The notes below the pieces were generated by a model. That model did not search any database. It was not told the origin of the DNA and worked only from the letters and a program-made list of their open reading frames with translations. Positions 1 through 13,161 of a stretch of DNA of 64,000 bases are shown in pieces. Made by a program: the position numbers and the translations under genes. Each line of letters starts with the position of its first letter. The stretch's first letter is position 1. This stretch comes from Alligator mississippiensis (lineage: Eukaryota > Chordata > Crocodylia > Alligatoridae): positions 251,411,956-251,475,955 of the forward strand of contig NC_081824.1 in assembly GCF_030867095.1 (NCBI RefSeq), read 5' to 3'.

Positions 1-2919
1 ACAGACTTTAGAACAATGACATTTTTATACATTTTCAGAAATTTTAGAACTTCACAGCTCCTTTTGAGATTGCATTGTTAGATTCATGGAAACCAAGGCC
101 TCTGGGTTTACAGACAGAGTAATGCAAAAAAAAAAAATCCCAATAAACTTTTTAAGCTCTCTCAAACATTCTGGAAGTGGTTTTGATAACATATGGCATA
201 CACAGAATGGCTGGGATAGGGATTTATCATCACTCCTTTGGGATGAGCTGCATAACTGACTCATGGCTTTACCATGCATTAGTAATGTGACCATCAGAAA
301 CTCACACTAACAACATATTTATACAACTCTGATTTTGGCAGAACAATTAAGATGCCCTGATATGTGTCCAGATGTATGTGTATTCCAGCCTTATTCCAGA
401 GTTTCACTGAGGGCAAGTTTACCCAGCTGTAAACTGGTACCTGGTCACTGGGGCTGTAGGGTCAAAAGTGGCCCACTCTGATACTAGCTTCATCAGTTCT
501 TTATTTGCTGTTGTCTACAGAAGCCGGTATGTCTGAACCACACTAGCCTGATGGGCCATGCAGGTTCAGGGGTATTACCATTTACCTTGACCTGCTGAAC
601 TACTGACCTTGATCTATTTGCACAATGGATCATTTCAGCCACAGCTGAAGTACAACCCCTTGTGAAGCAGTGTACGAAAGAGCAGGTATGAAAGCCAAAC
701 CATAATTCTCAAATAAAAATATGGTTGAAGTTTAAGTCTTCTGAGTTTTTCAGGCCATTTTAGCATGGAGTAAAAAGACACTCTCAGCAAAAAAGGATAC
801 TGCACCTCACTGAAAATTCTGTGGGAATTTCCAGAAGGCAAAAGCTATTCACTCATGTTGGAAGAAAGCCCATACTCCACGGCTGAAGCCCTTACTTCTG
901 CAAAAAAGATGGAATTTAAGATGACCTAAGATTTATGTTGCATCCAGAAGATGGAAATTCCTGGGCTCTCTAACTATGTGCTAGCAGGCATCAGCAGGAA
1001 GAGGAGGCAATGGCACTGTTAGCCAAAGTAAGGGATATGCCTGTTGGGAGGATATGGTAAGGCATGAAGGAGGTGTTATGAACGAGCACATAGTTTAAAA
1101 TGTAGAGGCCTTGCATACCACATGGCAGTCATAGCTGGTTTCTTTTTCCTGAAGGAGGCCTCAGGTTTCAAGAGTTTCAGAAACTCTAGCCTAGCAAGTA
1201 GTCCACTAAGTTTCCCCTGGAAGTATCTTATCAGCACAACTTGTCACTTCTTCAAATTCAAAATCTAATGAAGATCAACCACCTGGGACTAGCCTTGTCC
1301 CTCTAGGAAGAGAAAAGCCTCTAACTTACACCAGGTCTGGAGCATGTGAAGATAGCTGTAAAAACAACCCACATTTCACAAGAGAGTTTGGACACAGCCA
1401 CCTCCTTTGAGGTCCCCAGCACTGTTGAGTGGAGATTAAGTTTACAGTGGAATGAGGCAACACAGTCCCTACTAGGCAATCCAGAGTGAAGGTAGTCACT
1501 TGCCCTCCCCTGAAGTCAGGGGCGTGGGTGAGGGCAATGACACAGCTGGAGTAGAAATTTATAAGAAGAGATGGGAAGGGAGCAGAAACCCAAACCCATG
1601 TGATCTGTGGACTCCGATATTTGTAGCAGGTTAGGCTGGCACCAAAAAGGACCTCATGCAGATCCCAGATGGTCCTCCCCACGCGCCTTCCCTTTCCCTT
1701 TACTCAAGCGCCACATATAGAACAGCCACAACCACATATAGAAGACTCGTAAACTTCTATTTTTTAGGCTTTGTCACCAGCTCTATTAGCAGCATCTCTT
1801 CATTTAGCTCACACAAGTTTCCTAGCAACATCATTGCGTGCACACTAACACCTATTAGTGCTAGTACAGATAGCTGTGGAATAATCACCCAGAGTGAAAG
1901 GCTGCAAAACTTTTCCTTCTGAATTACGAGTTTGAAAACCCAGAGACAATTCTTTCAAGGCAGGAAAGGGTGTGGAGACATTTGCCATTGCCAACTTTCT
2001 TTTGCCCATTTTTGGGAGATTGGAGGGCTCTCGCTGATGGAATAAACTGCAGAGCTATGCTGTGCAAGGAGTTAGATTATGAAATGTCACTCCCAGTGTT
2101 TCCTGGACTTCGGAATACCTCAACCTGCACTCCTTCTCTTTCTGTTTGCCACCATCTTGTGCCTCCTTTTCTTGTTCCTTGAGAAGAGGTTGAAAAACCG
2201 TTTCTGGGATCCTTGCAGCTCTGCATGGCACCCCCAGGGCTGGTGGTTCTGTAGAGAGAAAGAGGCAAAACTTTGAGTATATATATTGCTGTTTTGAAAG
2301 GAGCTGGGGGTGGGGGTGAGGGGTAGTATTGTCACAAGGAGCAGCAATTCAGCTCTCTGCAAAGCAATTCCAAGGAGAATCCTCTGGGTCTCTTTTATTG
2401 CTCTTGTCTCCATTAGCATGGCCCCTCTGACCCAAACCAGTAGAGAAATAATGGAACTACTTCCATTACACCAAACCCAGTTTCATTGTTGCTGCCTGGG
2501 CAAACCGCAGGTCTATTAAATATTACAGCATCCTAAATGTGCAAACAGTGCTGCCTGTGCATAGTGGCATCTGCCCAGCAGAGAGGAAAGGGTTTACCAG
2601 ATGCCCAAGGAAAACCCTCAGCAGTCAGAAGGAAGGAGGAGAATTTTTGGTCAAGGATTTTCTGTGATGTAGCAATAAAGCAACAGTCGCAGGTAGATAG
2701 GGGAAATTGTACCAGTTCAGCACATCATTAACTGATTCCACCAGGAACAGTCCGCTAACATCTCCCAGGCAGGTCATACCACTGGTACTGGCAGGCCCGT
2801 GTTAGGCATGTTACTAACACATGCCAATAAAATGATAATGCAAGCAAAATCCATTTGCACGGCATTTTCATGAACGATCAGGAGAGGAGAGCATGTATAG
2901 GATTGTTAAGACACAGGCC
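1..2919. other. No gene recognised; unassigned non-coding DNA
   Basis: The stretch has many stop codons in all frames and only short, composition-driven open frames. No splice-flanked coding block, RNA gene or named repeat could be identified. Confidence 0.6.
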
Positions 2920-2924
2920 TGGAT

Positions 2925-3095
2925 GTCATGAGAGCTAGCCTCTCCAGCTCTGTAACGGTGACCTCACAACTCATCTTCCTGCTTCATGCCTCAGTTTCCC
3001 CATCCGTGAAATGATCTCCTTGTCACAGGCAATATGAGCCTACATTTTTAAAAGCCTCTGGGATCCCTAAATGGAAAGTGCTTTTAGAGTGTGGT
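2925..3095 (+). repeat. MIR-like SINE remnant
   Basis: The core reads atgcctcagtttccccatcc followed by gtgaaatg, the best preserved segment of the MIR core in the forward sense. The preceding ctctgtaacggtgacctcac fits the upstream MIR part, and the following ccctaaatggaaagtgcttt resembles the downstream part. Divergence is high, as expected for an ancient amniote SINE. Confidence 0.65.
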
Positions 3096-3099
3096 ATCA

Positions 3100-4740
3100 T
3101 ATCCAAGTGTATTACCATACATCCCCATTGAAAATTAATGCAGGAGAATTTATACTGTACAAGTGATGTGTCTGGGGCTGACATTCATGCTTTAAAGACA
3201 GTGCATTGTTTTGAGGCAAAGACTGCAGCCGCATTGCCTGTTCTTTACCTAGTGATTAATGATGACCCTCCTAATTTACTACTGTCATTTCATACAGAGT
3301 TTCACCCCTAGAAAACACCAGATCATATTCTGCATACTCTCCTTACACAGATCTCCCACTGACTTCAATAGAAAATCCAGGCCTCGCAGGATTGTGCCCA
3401 GCAGTGAGAAACTGGAGTGCAGCCACAGCTGGGAAGTGTCTCTCTCTGATTAATGCTCTCAGCCTGCATCTTGACAAAAGCAGCAAGAGGATTTGCAGTG
3501 CCTAAGCTTATCATCATCACACTTGGAGAAGGGCCCCGTCCAAGAAGCACTGTAAATAAGTAAAATTTTACCAACCAATGAACTCTCTTAATTGAACATA
3601 TCCTGGTAAATTAATAACACTGCAGCAAATGTGCAACAGCTCTGTGGGGATTTTGGAGGGTATGTAGTTAAGGCAGGAGTTTTCAAAGGCATCCCAAGTC
3701 TCTTATTATTCATAGGGATTTGGGTTTCTAATTCCTATGGAATTTTAGAGAGTCCTAACATGAGTGAATAAAGATCACTGATAACTTCTGATGTCAAAGG
3801 TTAAAGGTCAACCCTAACACCCCACAGCAGTGATCTTGTCACCAATTCACTTTTAACCCCTACATGCCAGACAGGTGTGTGCATCTGACTGTTAATACAT
3901 TCAGGATCATCAGTTTATATATATATCAAATGGCCCTCACACCTCCATCCAACTCACACAGGTTCTAACCCAGTTTACCTCCCGCTGTCAATGGGAGAGC
4001 TACAATCCTACAGTAAAGGTATCCTCCAGTTTCAAGAAGACCATGTCCCATAAGAGTCAGTGAGTTTAATGGTACAATACCCATCAAGAAGACAAGAAAA
4101 GCCACTTGGCTCTATTAAAGCTTTTGTTTTGGTTCCTGCGGTTCCAGCCCATTCTATTTCAGTCTCCCTGATGATGGGGCTGCAACTAAGTGAATAATGT
4201 AGCATGAATATTTGGTTTGATGAACTTAGTATCTCTGCTCATGGACCATGTGGATCAGTGGCAGTTTCATCACTTGCATTCTTGATTAGAAATTATTAGA
4301 TGGTGGTTCTTCCCATCTTATATTTTTCTCTAGAGCTCATATGAATATTCACAACTCATGTTGTTTTGCCTACATACAAGGTCATTCTGATTCACATTAC
4401 GTTATTTAGAGTGGTATAGGCCTCTGCCTGGCCATTCTTAGAAAAGGCTGTGTTGATGTAGCTTAAGTCTATAAGGGACTGACAAGCTGAAACTTTGCTT
4501 AAGCCTATCCTGAAAGTTATCTCCAGGCTCCTTGGCCCTGTTTGTGAGCTTCATACTTACAAACCACACTTATTTGTCATTGGTAATACAATGCCAATCC
4601 CTGCTTATTCCCATCTACCCTGTGCTTCTTGGAAGCCATCCCACATCTACAGGGTACAAAGCCTATTCCAGGTTTCCTAGTACCAGACAGAGAGGAAATC
4701 TTCTAGGAATCTGTTTGTCTTTCCTTAGTGTCCCTGCAGA
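3100..4740. other. No gene recognised
   Basis: AT-rich intergenic or intronic sequence. A short (AT)n run lies near 3918-3927. I see no coding exon or identifiable repeat. Confidence 0.55.
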
Positions 4741-6980
4741 GTGAAAGATGTTTCAGCCTACTGTTGGCTCAGCATGCTACTCAGTAAGGATATTTGTACT
4801 GGACCCATTAGCTCCTCATGATAGCTTCACAAGTGTTCGTGCCTGCACCCACCTGGCTTTGTGGAGCCTCTCTCGTGCAGCTCTGGAGCAGGAGCTCGGA
4901 GTCTGCCGTGGAGGTGGCCCCAGTTGTTGCGCTGTTGGATCGCATTCTCCCCAAGGGATGCCCTGATACTCTCCTGCCATGTCTTGGGTGTTGTGTTCAG
5001 TAGTGGGGTTCCCTTCTGCAGCAGGGAACGCACTGGGTGTCATCACCAGTGGATGCTCCTGGGGCTCCACCTTCCCTACATGCCAGCCATGCGCCAGCCT
5101 GCTGGGATGGCCAGATGATGGGCGTCCAACCCGGCTTAAGCATCACATCCCAATCTCCTGTCTCTGGCCCTCAGTGTCCTGTCAGCGTGTCAACTCTGCT
5201 TGCTTTCTTCTTGAGGGCTGCAGCCTGTGGCCTATAGGCCATGACTTAGTTACAGTTCTGACATCTCATCTCACGGGGTACATGGGACGGAAAGGTGACC
5301 CCAGTGATGGGTTTAGCTGTCCACATTGAAAGTCTCTGAGAGGCCCTGGGACACTCAGCCCTCGATGTAAGTTTGGTAGTCTTTTTGCCTGGCCTCCGGA
5401 ACCTAAAAAAAGGAAACCAAAACAGAATGAAAAAACAGAAACTCCAGAGAGGGTCCTAAGCCTCCTCCCCACTCATGTGTCCTGCTTCCAGAGACTCCGT
5501 TATCGCTCGGCATGCTCTGGTGATCTGGCTCCTTCGCCAGTCTGTGGTGGGCCCCTTTAATTGGACCTAGACCCCTCCGCTGGGTCCCTCGCCGGCCTCT
5601 TCCTGCAGTGGTCGGGAGGCCCCTGGTTGGCATGGGGAAAGATCCTGCAGCTCCTTCCCTGCTGTGTTCCCCAAGCTGTTTCCTCACCGCCAGCTTTTAT
5701 CCCAGCCAGGTGGCATTCACCAATAATGTCACTCTTTCATGCCAGCTACAGCTGCATAGAAAAGTGGCTGACAAACCACACGGGGTTTCTTCTCTCCATT
5801 GCTCGTCTGGCCTAGCTGTCCCTGTTGGGGGGGATTTTGCCCAGTTACTGGGGTTTTTTTCCTTGGCATTGTAGCGGGCTGTCCCCACTGCAACCCACAC
5901 CACGGGAGGGGTATTCCTCCCCTCTCTTGTCATCCCCCTGGGACAATGCCAGGAGGCAGCCATGCAGAGGTATGGGAAGACCTTTTGGAAGCTACAAAAT
6001 CTGCAAAACTAGAAGGTGCAGAGAGTGGCAAAGTGGTAGAAGTCATTTAGAAGTTGTAATGGGTGGCACGCCTCCAGGGTCGTCATAGCACCCCCTGGTG
6101 GCCCCACTACATATGTCATCCCACTTGGCTTTGGCCATTCTCCCTACACTTTAGATCCTCTCAGCCCACTGTGTCCAGGATGCTGGCAGGGCTCTGTCTA
6201 GACTTTAGTACACGAAATATCTCCCAAGCACTACGCCTGTGGCCCCCACTTCTCTTTTAAGCTACCCTGAACCTTACAGTTCTTCCTCTAGTTCTGGTCA
6301 CCATGCTTGGGCATCAGCCCCCTGGCCTCAACCCTCCTTTACCTGGGTGGCCCCTCAGCCTCACTACCCCTTTGCCACCTTTTGGGGCACTTACCACTCT
6401 AGGCCTCCTCCTTTTGCCTGTCCCAGACAAGGTGTGGATATTAGACTGATTCAATACTCCAGGCCGCAGGCCAGACTGAACATGTCAGACCCCTGAGTCC
6501 ACAACTTAAGATGCCTGTGTGTGTGTGTCTGGTCTTCACCACTCTCTCCTTTTCTCTGCACTGGGTCCCTGGCCCTGCCTCACTGTGCTGCGCCCTTGGA
6601 CAACAGCTCCAAAATGCAGGGCACCTTACTGGCACCCTCTGTAACAGCATCCTCCCTCAGGCACCTGTTCATGGCCTCCTCCAACCCTTTAAGCCATCCT
6701 GAACCTCACAGTCAAAGCCCTGCCACTCCACTTTCTGTAACCTCCCTCCCCCCAGCCTGCCTTCTGCAACACTGCTCTCTCTTTTCTCCAGTAGCAGAGG
6801 AATTGGTCCCCTGCTACAAAAACACATCTGACAGAGCTGGATGAACCACTGCCTCATGTGACTGGTGCCCTTCCTCCAAGTGCACACCAACATTTCTGGA
6901 GCAGGTGAATTGGCATCAATGGGTGGTGGCATATTGCCCTGCAGACACGGGATCTCCAGCAGTGTCTCCAGGACATTCAC
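4741..6980. other. GC-rich unassigned stretch, probably repeat-derived
   Basis: GC content and pyrimidine runs rise here compared with both sides. A motif of the form aagc-a-cctgaacct-acagt occurs twice in the same orientation (about 6258-6281 and 6691-6712), which hints at a duplicated or repeat-derived unit. Several overlapping open frames of 60-116 codons on both strands show no family features and look like by-products of base composition. The Harbinger fossil begins just downstream, so part of this could be the 5' region of that element. That is only a guess. Confidence 0.35.
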
Positions 6981-7085
6981 ATAAGGAAAATGACCTTAAT
7001 GGAGCAAGGCAAAAAGCTTGTCCCATCCTCTGTTCCCAGAGCACCTAACTAAGGAAATGTATGCTTGGAAAGGATGCCATATATG

Positions 7086-7811
7086 GTACAGAAGTGGGCT
7101 TCTGTCACTACCTGGAAACACGTTACTCTAGATAGCTATCAGATCTTGGCTAACCAGTTTGGATTAAGTCGGTTCTTGAGCTTGTGTTCATGATGGGAGT
7201 TCTGAAGCTAATATAAAAAATCATTTTCCCACAGGTAATCAGTAGCAGAAATGCACCAGAAATAATAACTTTCAGAGAATGGGGTTTCCCCTCTGCATGG
7301 GGGATGCTGATGGCACAACTGTGGGAGTCAGTGACTTGGTTCATTACAAGTTCTACTGCTTCTCTATTCTTCTGAGTTCAGGGGACCACAGAAGAAGATG
7401 TACATGCATCAGCGTGGGAATCCCTGCAAACTACAGAATACCAGGGTTCTAAAGAGACTTGGCATTTGCATGCCTGGGCAAACTGGAATGTTATTCCCTT
7501 CCAATAATACTGTTCTCAGTGGGGTGTGCGTGCCTACACATTAAATGTTTTTTTGGCAGGGGAGATCCTGTCTATCCACTAACGCCGTGCTTACACAGCC
7601 ATGCTCAGACTTCATGGGGCTTCACAGAACCTTCCATTACCATCTTTGCAATTTCAGAGCGGTGGCAGGGTGTGTGTTTGGAAGGCTGAAGACAAGATGG
7701 CGCTGCTTCCAAAGCTGTTGGGATGCCAATGTAGCAAATGCTGTATATATGCTTTTGGCATTCTGCACCCTGCATAATGTCTGCAAAGCTAGAGGTATTT
7801 TCACCTGACAT
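7086..7811 (+). pseudogene. Harbinger (PIF/HARBI1-like) transposase remnant
   Basis: Pieces of a DDE_Tnp_4 (PIF/Harbinger) transposase occur in order on the + strand. About 7086 reads QKWASVTTWKHVTLDSYQIL, similar to the helix-turn-helix region of HARBI1-like proteins. Near 7281 comes MGFPLCMGDADGTTVGVSDL, where MGFP-CxGxxDGTH is the first catalytic Asp motif and the final His is Thr here. Near 7560 comes GDPVYPLTPC, the second Asp motif (GDxxYPL). Near 7676 comes FGRLKTRWRCFQSCWDANVA then CTLHNVCKARG, the conserved region that carries the catalytic Glu in family members and ends in CxLHNxC. The pieces lie in at least two frames with stops between them, so the gene is dead. Terminal inverted repeats of the element were not located. 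Confidence 0.72.
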
Positions 7812-8119
7812 AGAACTTAGATGCTGATGGGCTTCTTTGCTAATTCATGCAGTCAGAAAGTGCTCCCGTATACAATTTGGGCCTTGGGTCAAGGGAGACT
7901 GCTGCCACATATAAGGATGCCATATATGCTCAGGTTAATGCTACAAATGACAGTTCTAATGCAGAATCACCTGCTAACTCATGTGCTGCTTCATCAGCTG
8001 CAAAAAAATACCTTGTAATGTGCTGCACTGACTTGTTACAGGGCTTGGCATTGCCAGCTGTAATTATTAGCAGTGCAGGAACTCAAAATGTACGTGAGAT
8101 ATTTTGTCCCTGATGAACT

Positions 8120-8820
8120 ATATAAACCAGTGGACCAAACCGTTGATGTTTATTCTGAAGTATCGAAGGGTAATTTTCCATGCTAGGTAGCGTGGTGCCT
8201 GGGTTCAACATTTCAGTGGATTGTGTAGCTAGATTGTTGTAGATTCTTAGATCTGTTCTGATGTGGCTATGCCATCCTGTTTTATTGCAGATGAGTGGGC
8301 AGCAGCTATTGTCACAACACGCAGAGAGCTTTATTAAGCTCACCATCTTGAACAATGAGAAGCTCAATGAGAACATTCACACCCGCCATTAAAAACTAAA
8401 TCTAAAGTATGCTTATGCAATAATTGAAGTACAAGAGAAGGAAGAAGGTAACACCTGTGATAGTTCTACCTTACTCCCCCTTCCTCATTCTCTTCTCCCC
8501 TCTTACCTCCTCTTCCATGTATAGTAAAGTAGGGGGCAGGTGTGGAGTGAGATAGGGCTGCTTGGTGTTCTGCTGTTCCTCATAACGTTAGAGAACCAAG
8601 GGGCAACTCTCAGTTCCACCCTTTGACTTTCTCAACAGCAGGTGGTAGCACACAGGAAGGGCTAAAGAAATGGGGCTTTGAAAAGTCCCAATGCCTTATT
8701 GAGACTATGGAGTGGCACCTGGGTAGAGAGAGACACATGCAATTTTATTTGTGCCTGGTTCTGCACATGGACTTTGCCCTGCATGGGAACCATCACCAGT
8801 TGGGCAGGAGGGGCTGGGCC
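8120..8820. other. No gene recognised
   Basis: Ordinary non-coding sequence with a CT-rich patch at about 8460-8520. Nothing with coding or RNA-gene character was seen. Confidence 0.5.
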
Positions 8821-9376
8821 CAGTGGTGGAGCCAAGATTTGGCAAAGGGGAGTGTGGGAGCAGACACCCATACTGTAGGGGTGGCTGCACCTTGTTCCCA
8901 GCCCCCTGCTTTCCACCCCTCCCTCCCCCACCCCAGTCTGGACAGACTACACCAAGGAGCCTCTGGGGACTTTTTTAAAGACCTTGAAGCAGGTAAGAAT
9001 CTCCTCCCTTTCCCCAGGCACATCTTCCCTTCCCTCTCCCTCCCCACTTCACCCTCTCCTGCCTGCCACTGCTGCTTTCCCTTCTGTCCCCGAAAAGCTT
9101 CAGAGCTGCTCCTCCCTGCCCCAGGCAGGCTGTGTGGGGGCTGAGCTCAGCTGGGAACACTGATGGGGCAGCAATGATGGGTGAGGGTGTTCCCCTTCCC
9201 AAGCCTGCTCCCACTGCTGCCACTGTCACTGCTCCTACCTGAGCCCAGCCCCCACTGCACCTACTCTGGATCCACCCTGGCTGGTCCTGCCCAGTAGCCA
9301 TTGCAACATGTGTACAAGAGCTACCAGAGTCTGCCCCTGGGCTTGCAGGTGCTCAAATCTGCTCACCACCATTGTG
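8821..9376. mobile_element. Possible hAT-like non-autonomous element
   Basis: The left edge reads cagtggtggagccaagattt and the reverse complement of the right edge (about 9350-9374) reads caatggtggtgagcagattt, an imperfect terminal inverted repeat starting CA-TGGTGG as in many hAT elements. The body is CT-rich and GC-rich. No convincing 8-bp target duplication was found, so the boundaries and class are tentative. Confidence 0.35.
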
Positions 9377-9379
9377 AAC

Positions 9380-11306
9380 AGATCTGCCTTTGCTCCTCCT
9401 GGGCCAATCCATCTACCTGATCCCACTTACTCCTCTGCCTGCCACAGCTCTCAAAGATTCATGCTGCCCCTCTTGGACAAAATGGTGTCCACAGCACAAT
9501 TTCTCTTGGCTTTCTGCTGAAGCACCTGCCTGCTGAGGCTTGGAAACAAGATACCTGAACCCTCAGAAATGCCTGCCAGAGGACATACAGTCTACCTGCC
9601 CCATTTTGGGGGGGAGGGTTGTCCTTTGAAATTTAATTTTCCACATTCCTTCTGTGTTATAAAACAACCGTTTGCAGTGTGTTTCATTTCTGGTATGTCA
9701 TCCCTGCTCATTTAGAAACTGCAAGGCCGAAGTAGCAGGTCAATATTTACCAAGGAAACTGCATCATGGAAAATGGATTTTTTTTTTGTTTAACTTTTAT
9801 TTTAAAACCTCTCATTTCCAAAAGGCAGCAATTTCCACCATCATGGAGAGAGGCGACTGGGGGTGTGTGGAAAAATGCTGTTTTTAAACTAAAATGTGCA
9901 CTTTGAGGGAACATCCCCACTGGCCAGGGATACCACTTCTCTTTTCCAGTAAGGGGCCTCCAAAAAGGTTACGTCTTCAAAGGGTCGTTGAACAAAAGTT
10001 AGAAGTGGATTTGGGGCTTAGATCTGGAAATAATATACAAATGTCTCCTCCCTGAACCAAGCCCTTAGTTCCACATATACAGTACCTCCTATATTTTACA
10101 ATATTTGGATCCATATCCATGTGTGACTATTTAGAGTAAGAGTTACCCTTTTTTCTTTGCACCATGGACTGGCTGGAAATTCACAAGAACCAAGACCCCT
10201 TTTATACAACTTATGTGTTTGTTTCCATGGCATTTTAAGAATGTGGCCATCCTATAATGCCCTCAGCAGTATTGTGCCAAGGTCAGCCCCTCACACTCAC
10301 ATTCTTTCTTCCCTCTGCCCTCCTTCCCAGCTAGAAGAGCCATAGCAGTAAAGCTTAGCAATGCGAACTTCTCCAGGAAAGTGAAATGCAGCCCTGGCTC
10401 TCTCTGCTTTTCATGCTACCGGTTGGTCTAATTTCTCCTGACATTTCTTCCGTAATAGGAACAGCAACTTGTCAGGACTAATTAAGCCAAATAGTGGTCG
10501 AGTCTCAAAAGAGAATATACATCTGCTGTGATCTGCTCCCACCTAAAAGCCAGGGCGCTCTTCCCAGGCTGGGGAAGGAGACAGGTGGAGGGACTTCCTA
10601 TGGAGGGAACGCATTCAAGAGCCTCGAGTCCAAATTAACAGAAAACAGCTCCGGCAGTGGAAAGAGACAACGAAGATTGCTTGTGCTGGTTTTATATGAA
10701 TATTGTGATCTACTCAGACAGCGTTTATAATACATGGCCCAAAGGTTGCAGCCTGCAGCTAAAATCTCTTTCCCTCCCTATAAATGACTGAAAGTGGGGG
10801 AGAAGATATGGAGGTTTTTCCTAGGGTATACTGTTAACTAAGCAACATAGTCTCTAAGGTGAAGCACACCCCTGATCAACTGGGTTTCAGATTAAAGGCT
10901 ATGATGATTTGTCACTAATAATGGGCAAGATCCTGACCTAAAGCTAAAGAAATCCCAGCATAGCCCTGAGCGAGGATGTACGTGGCTGTCCAAAGCAAGA
11001 ACTCAGCTGGCTATAGCCCAGCTACTCATAGCACATGCAATCACTGGCTATCACAGGGTGTGGAGATATTCTACCACTCCCCCCTTCTCTTGTGCCAGTG
11101 GCCATGGGGCCTTGTAGGGGCCAGTTCTTTGACTATGAACAATCCACACAGGTGCCATGATCCTCTCAGGGATGGCTCTGCTGGGTTGACACAGAACAGC
11201 CCTGTTGTAGTATTAGAACTTGACCCTTTCTCTGGGTTTGAAGGCTTTGTTTCAAAACTGGGACACCATTTTCAGCTCTGCCCAAACCTGGAGCTAGTCA
11301 TGCCAG
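9380..11306. other. No gene recognised
   Basis: AT-rich non-coding sequence. The part around 10430-10740 looks somewhat more complex, with an aattaagc core, and might be a conserved non-coding element, but nothing can be proved from one sequence. Confidence 0.45.
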
Positions 11307-12078
11307 CTAAGTACAGATAGTCAAAAAGTCTGAGGCTGAATTGATTCATTCTTTGCAGGTTAGGCTAAGCTGCAAAGATTGAACCAATAAGCAAATGAAC
11401 AGACATTCACTTTCCAATTCAGAAAATACAGCCACAAGCCTGCAGTGGCTCAAGCCAGAAGCCAGGCTAGAACACGGCTCTCTGGTACATAGCCAGCATG
11501 GGCTATGTATTTGCTTCCTCTTCCTACTGCCTCCAAGGTCTCTGGGATTTGCAGTCCACAATCACAGCAGCAGGACTCTGCAGGGTTGCTCATCACTTCC
11601 TTCTCCTGCTTCCAGGTGCCTCTGGGATTTGTAGCCCACAGTCCCAGCCAGCAAGGCAGCTTTGTACTTGGGGGAAGGAGTATTTAACCCCCCTCCCTGG
11701 CCCCAGACACCAGCTGAGGTTTGCCAAGGGGGTGGGGGGCAAAGAGGCCACTGAGCAAGCCCTCACTGCTCCAGCTAGGGAGCAGAGGGGCAGGGCCAGC
11801 CCTGCTCTCTGGAGCAGACAGGACAGCACAGCCTAGCCCAGGGCTGCAAAGCATTCTGGGATGCTGGGAGACTCTGATTTAACTTGAACCAGGAAGGGGT
11901 CTGGAACCAAAGTTTCATAAACCGGTTTGACCTAAATCAGTTAAGTCTGATACTACATTCAACCAGGTTTATCTTAAACCAGTTTCAGCCTTTTTGAAAC
12001 TGGTTTATGTGCACTGAACTTCTGTTCTGTTACAGGTTTAAATCAGTTTCTGATCACTTAAACCTATTTATGTGTAAC
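11307..12078 (+). repeat. Dispersed repeat family A, copy 1
   Basis: This segment aligns from end to end, in the same orientation, with 57742-58472. Shared blocks include agtcaaaaag, ctgcagtggctca, tctgggatttgcagtccaca, gtgcctctgggatttgtag and gatcacttaaacc. Near the right end both copies carry a short hairpin (aaaccagtttc / gaaactggttt, 11976-11986 with 11996-12006). Copies differ by indels of tens of bases in the GC-rich middle. No protein coding is visible. It is probably a non-autonomous DNA transposon, but neither terminal repeats nor a target duplication was firmly established. Confidence 0.7.
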
Positions 12079-12079
12079 T

Positions 12080-13160
12080 TCTGTCCCTAGGCCACTAGTG
12101 GGAGCAGGTGGGACGCTATGAAACACATACGAGTTGCTCCTGCTTTGAGAAGTCAGACTGGGTTCCAAGCAGTCAGCAATCTCATGGCACTTCCAAGCCC
12201 ATGTTTCATCAGTGACATAGGTTCAATGGCTCTTTTGCTATCTAGGGCAATAACCATTTTCTTCATTCTTTCATATTATTTATTAGTACCATTGCTAAAA
12301 CAAGTTTCCCAGCAGTCACACACAGGGCCACACAGAAAAGAATCAACATCTGTCATTTAAATTTAGCACACACATAAATGTGTCCAGGCCCAGGGATGTT
12401 AATGGGGTTACATGCACTTTCTCCAACACCGACTTTGGCCCTGGATCTGCAAGATGGCCATTTTGCAAGCCTATGCGCATATTTTAAGTAGGAGAAAGAA
12501 TGTTTTTTTTAATACAGGAAACTGCTCTAAATAATTGGCAGCAAGTGGGCCATAAGCATGTCACAACCGCCTGCATTGATGACATAATTACCTAAACATT
12601 AGTGTTGGTTGACTTAAAAATACTGATTCATGAATCGGATTCCAGCGTCCCATTTGCTGTTCATGATGCTTTATGTAGCTAACTGGAGAACCTCAGAGTA
12701 GGAAAAATGAAAGTGTTGGTTCAGAAGATTTACATCCAAAGTCTGTTATTTATTCCCTTGTTTTAGAACTTCTTGACATTCAGTCAGAAATTGCAATTAG
12801 CTATGTGTTTTAGAAGGGCAACAGCACAAATAGCAGCCAACAGCCTACTGGCAGCCTACAACTTGTTTGTCAAAATTATTTCTTATGAACAAATACATTC
12901 AAAGAAATTCGTTGCAAAAATTCAAGAACACTATAAGGGTGTTAAATCATCTATGGATTATTTGCTGTGAATAGTCATTTGGCTCTATTATGGAGTATTA
13001 CCTCTATTATAGAGTAATACCAGCACAGAAATATGTAAGCTGTATTGCATAGATGCCACAAAACATAGGGTAAAAAAGGCTTTCGTCTTATTTACTGCCT
13101 TTGTCATACTCTTTGCAGCAAAGACCTTGTGATGACTTTCTGCTCTCCCTTTTCCTCACA
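12080..13160. other. No gene; AT-rich non-coding stretch upstream of the candidate exon
   Basis: The part at 12480-12720 has AT-rich, non-repetitive sequence with homeobox-type cores (ataattacc, tgacataatt) that often mark conserved non-coding elements. No coding exon is seen until 13162. Confidence 0.4.
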
Positions 13161-13161
13161 G

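Noticed and set aside
8623-9144. A 173-codon open frame on the + strand
   Set aside because: It is rich in Pro, Ser and Leu from CT-rich DNA, has no family features or splice context, and overlaps a probable hAT-like element.
9375-9405. A possible target duplication (gctgggcc / cctgggcc) for the element at 8821
   Set aside because: The right copy does not adjoin the right inverted end, so the match is probably chance.
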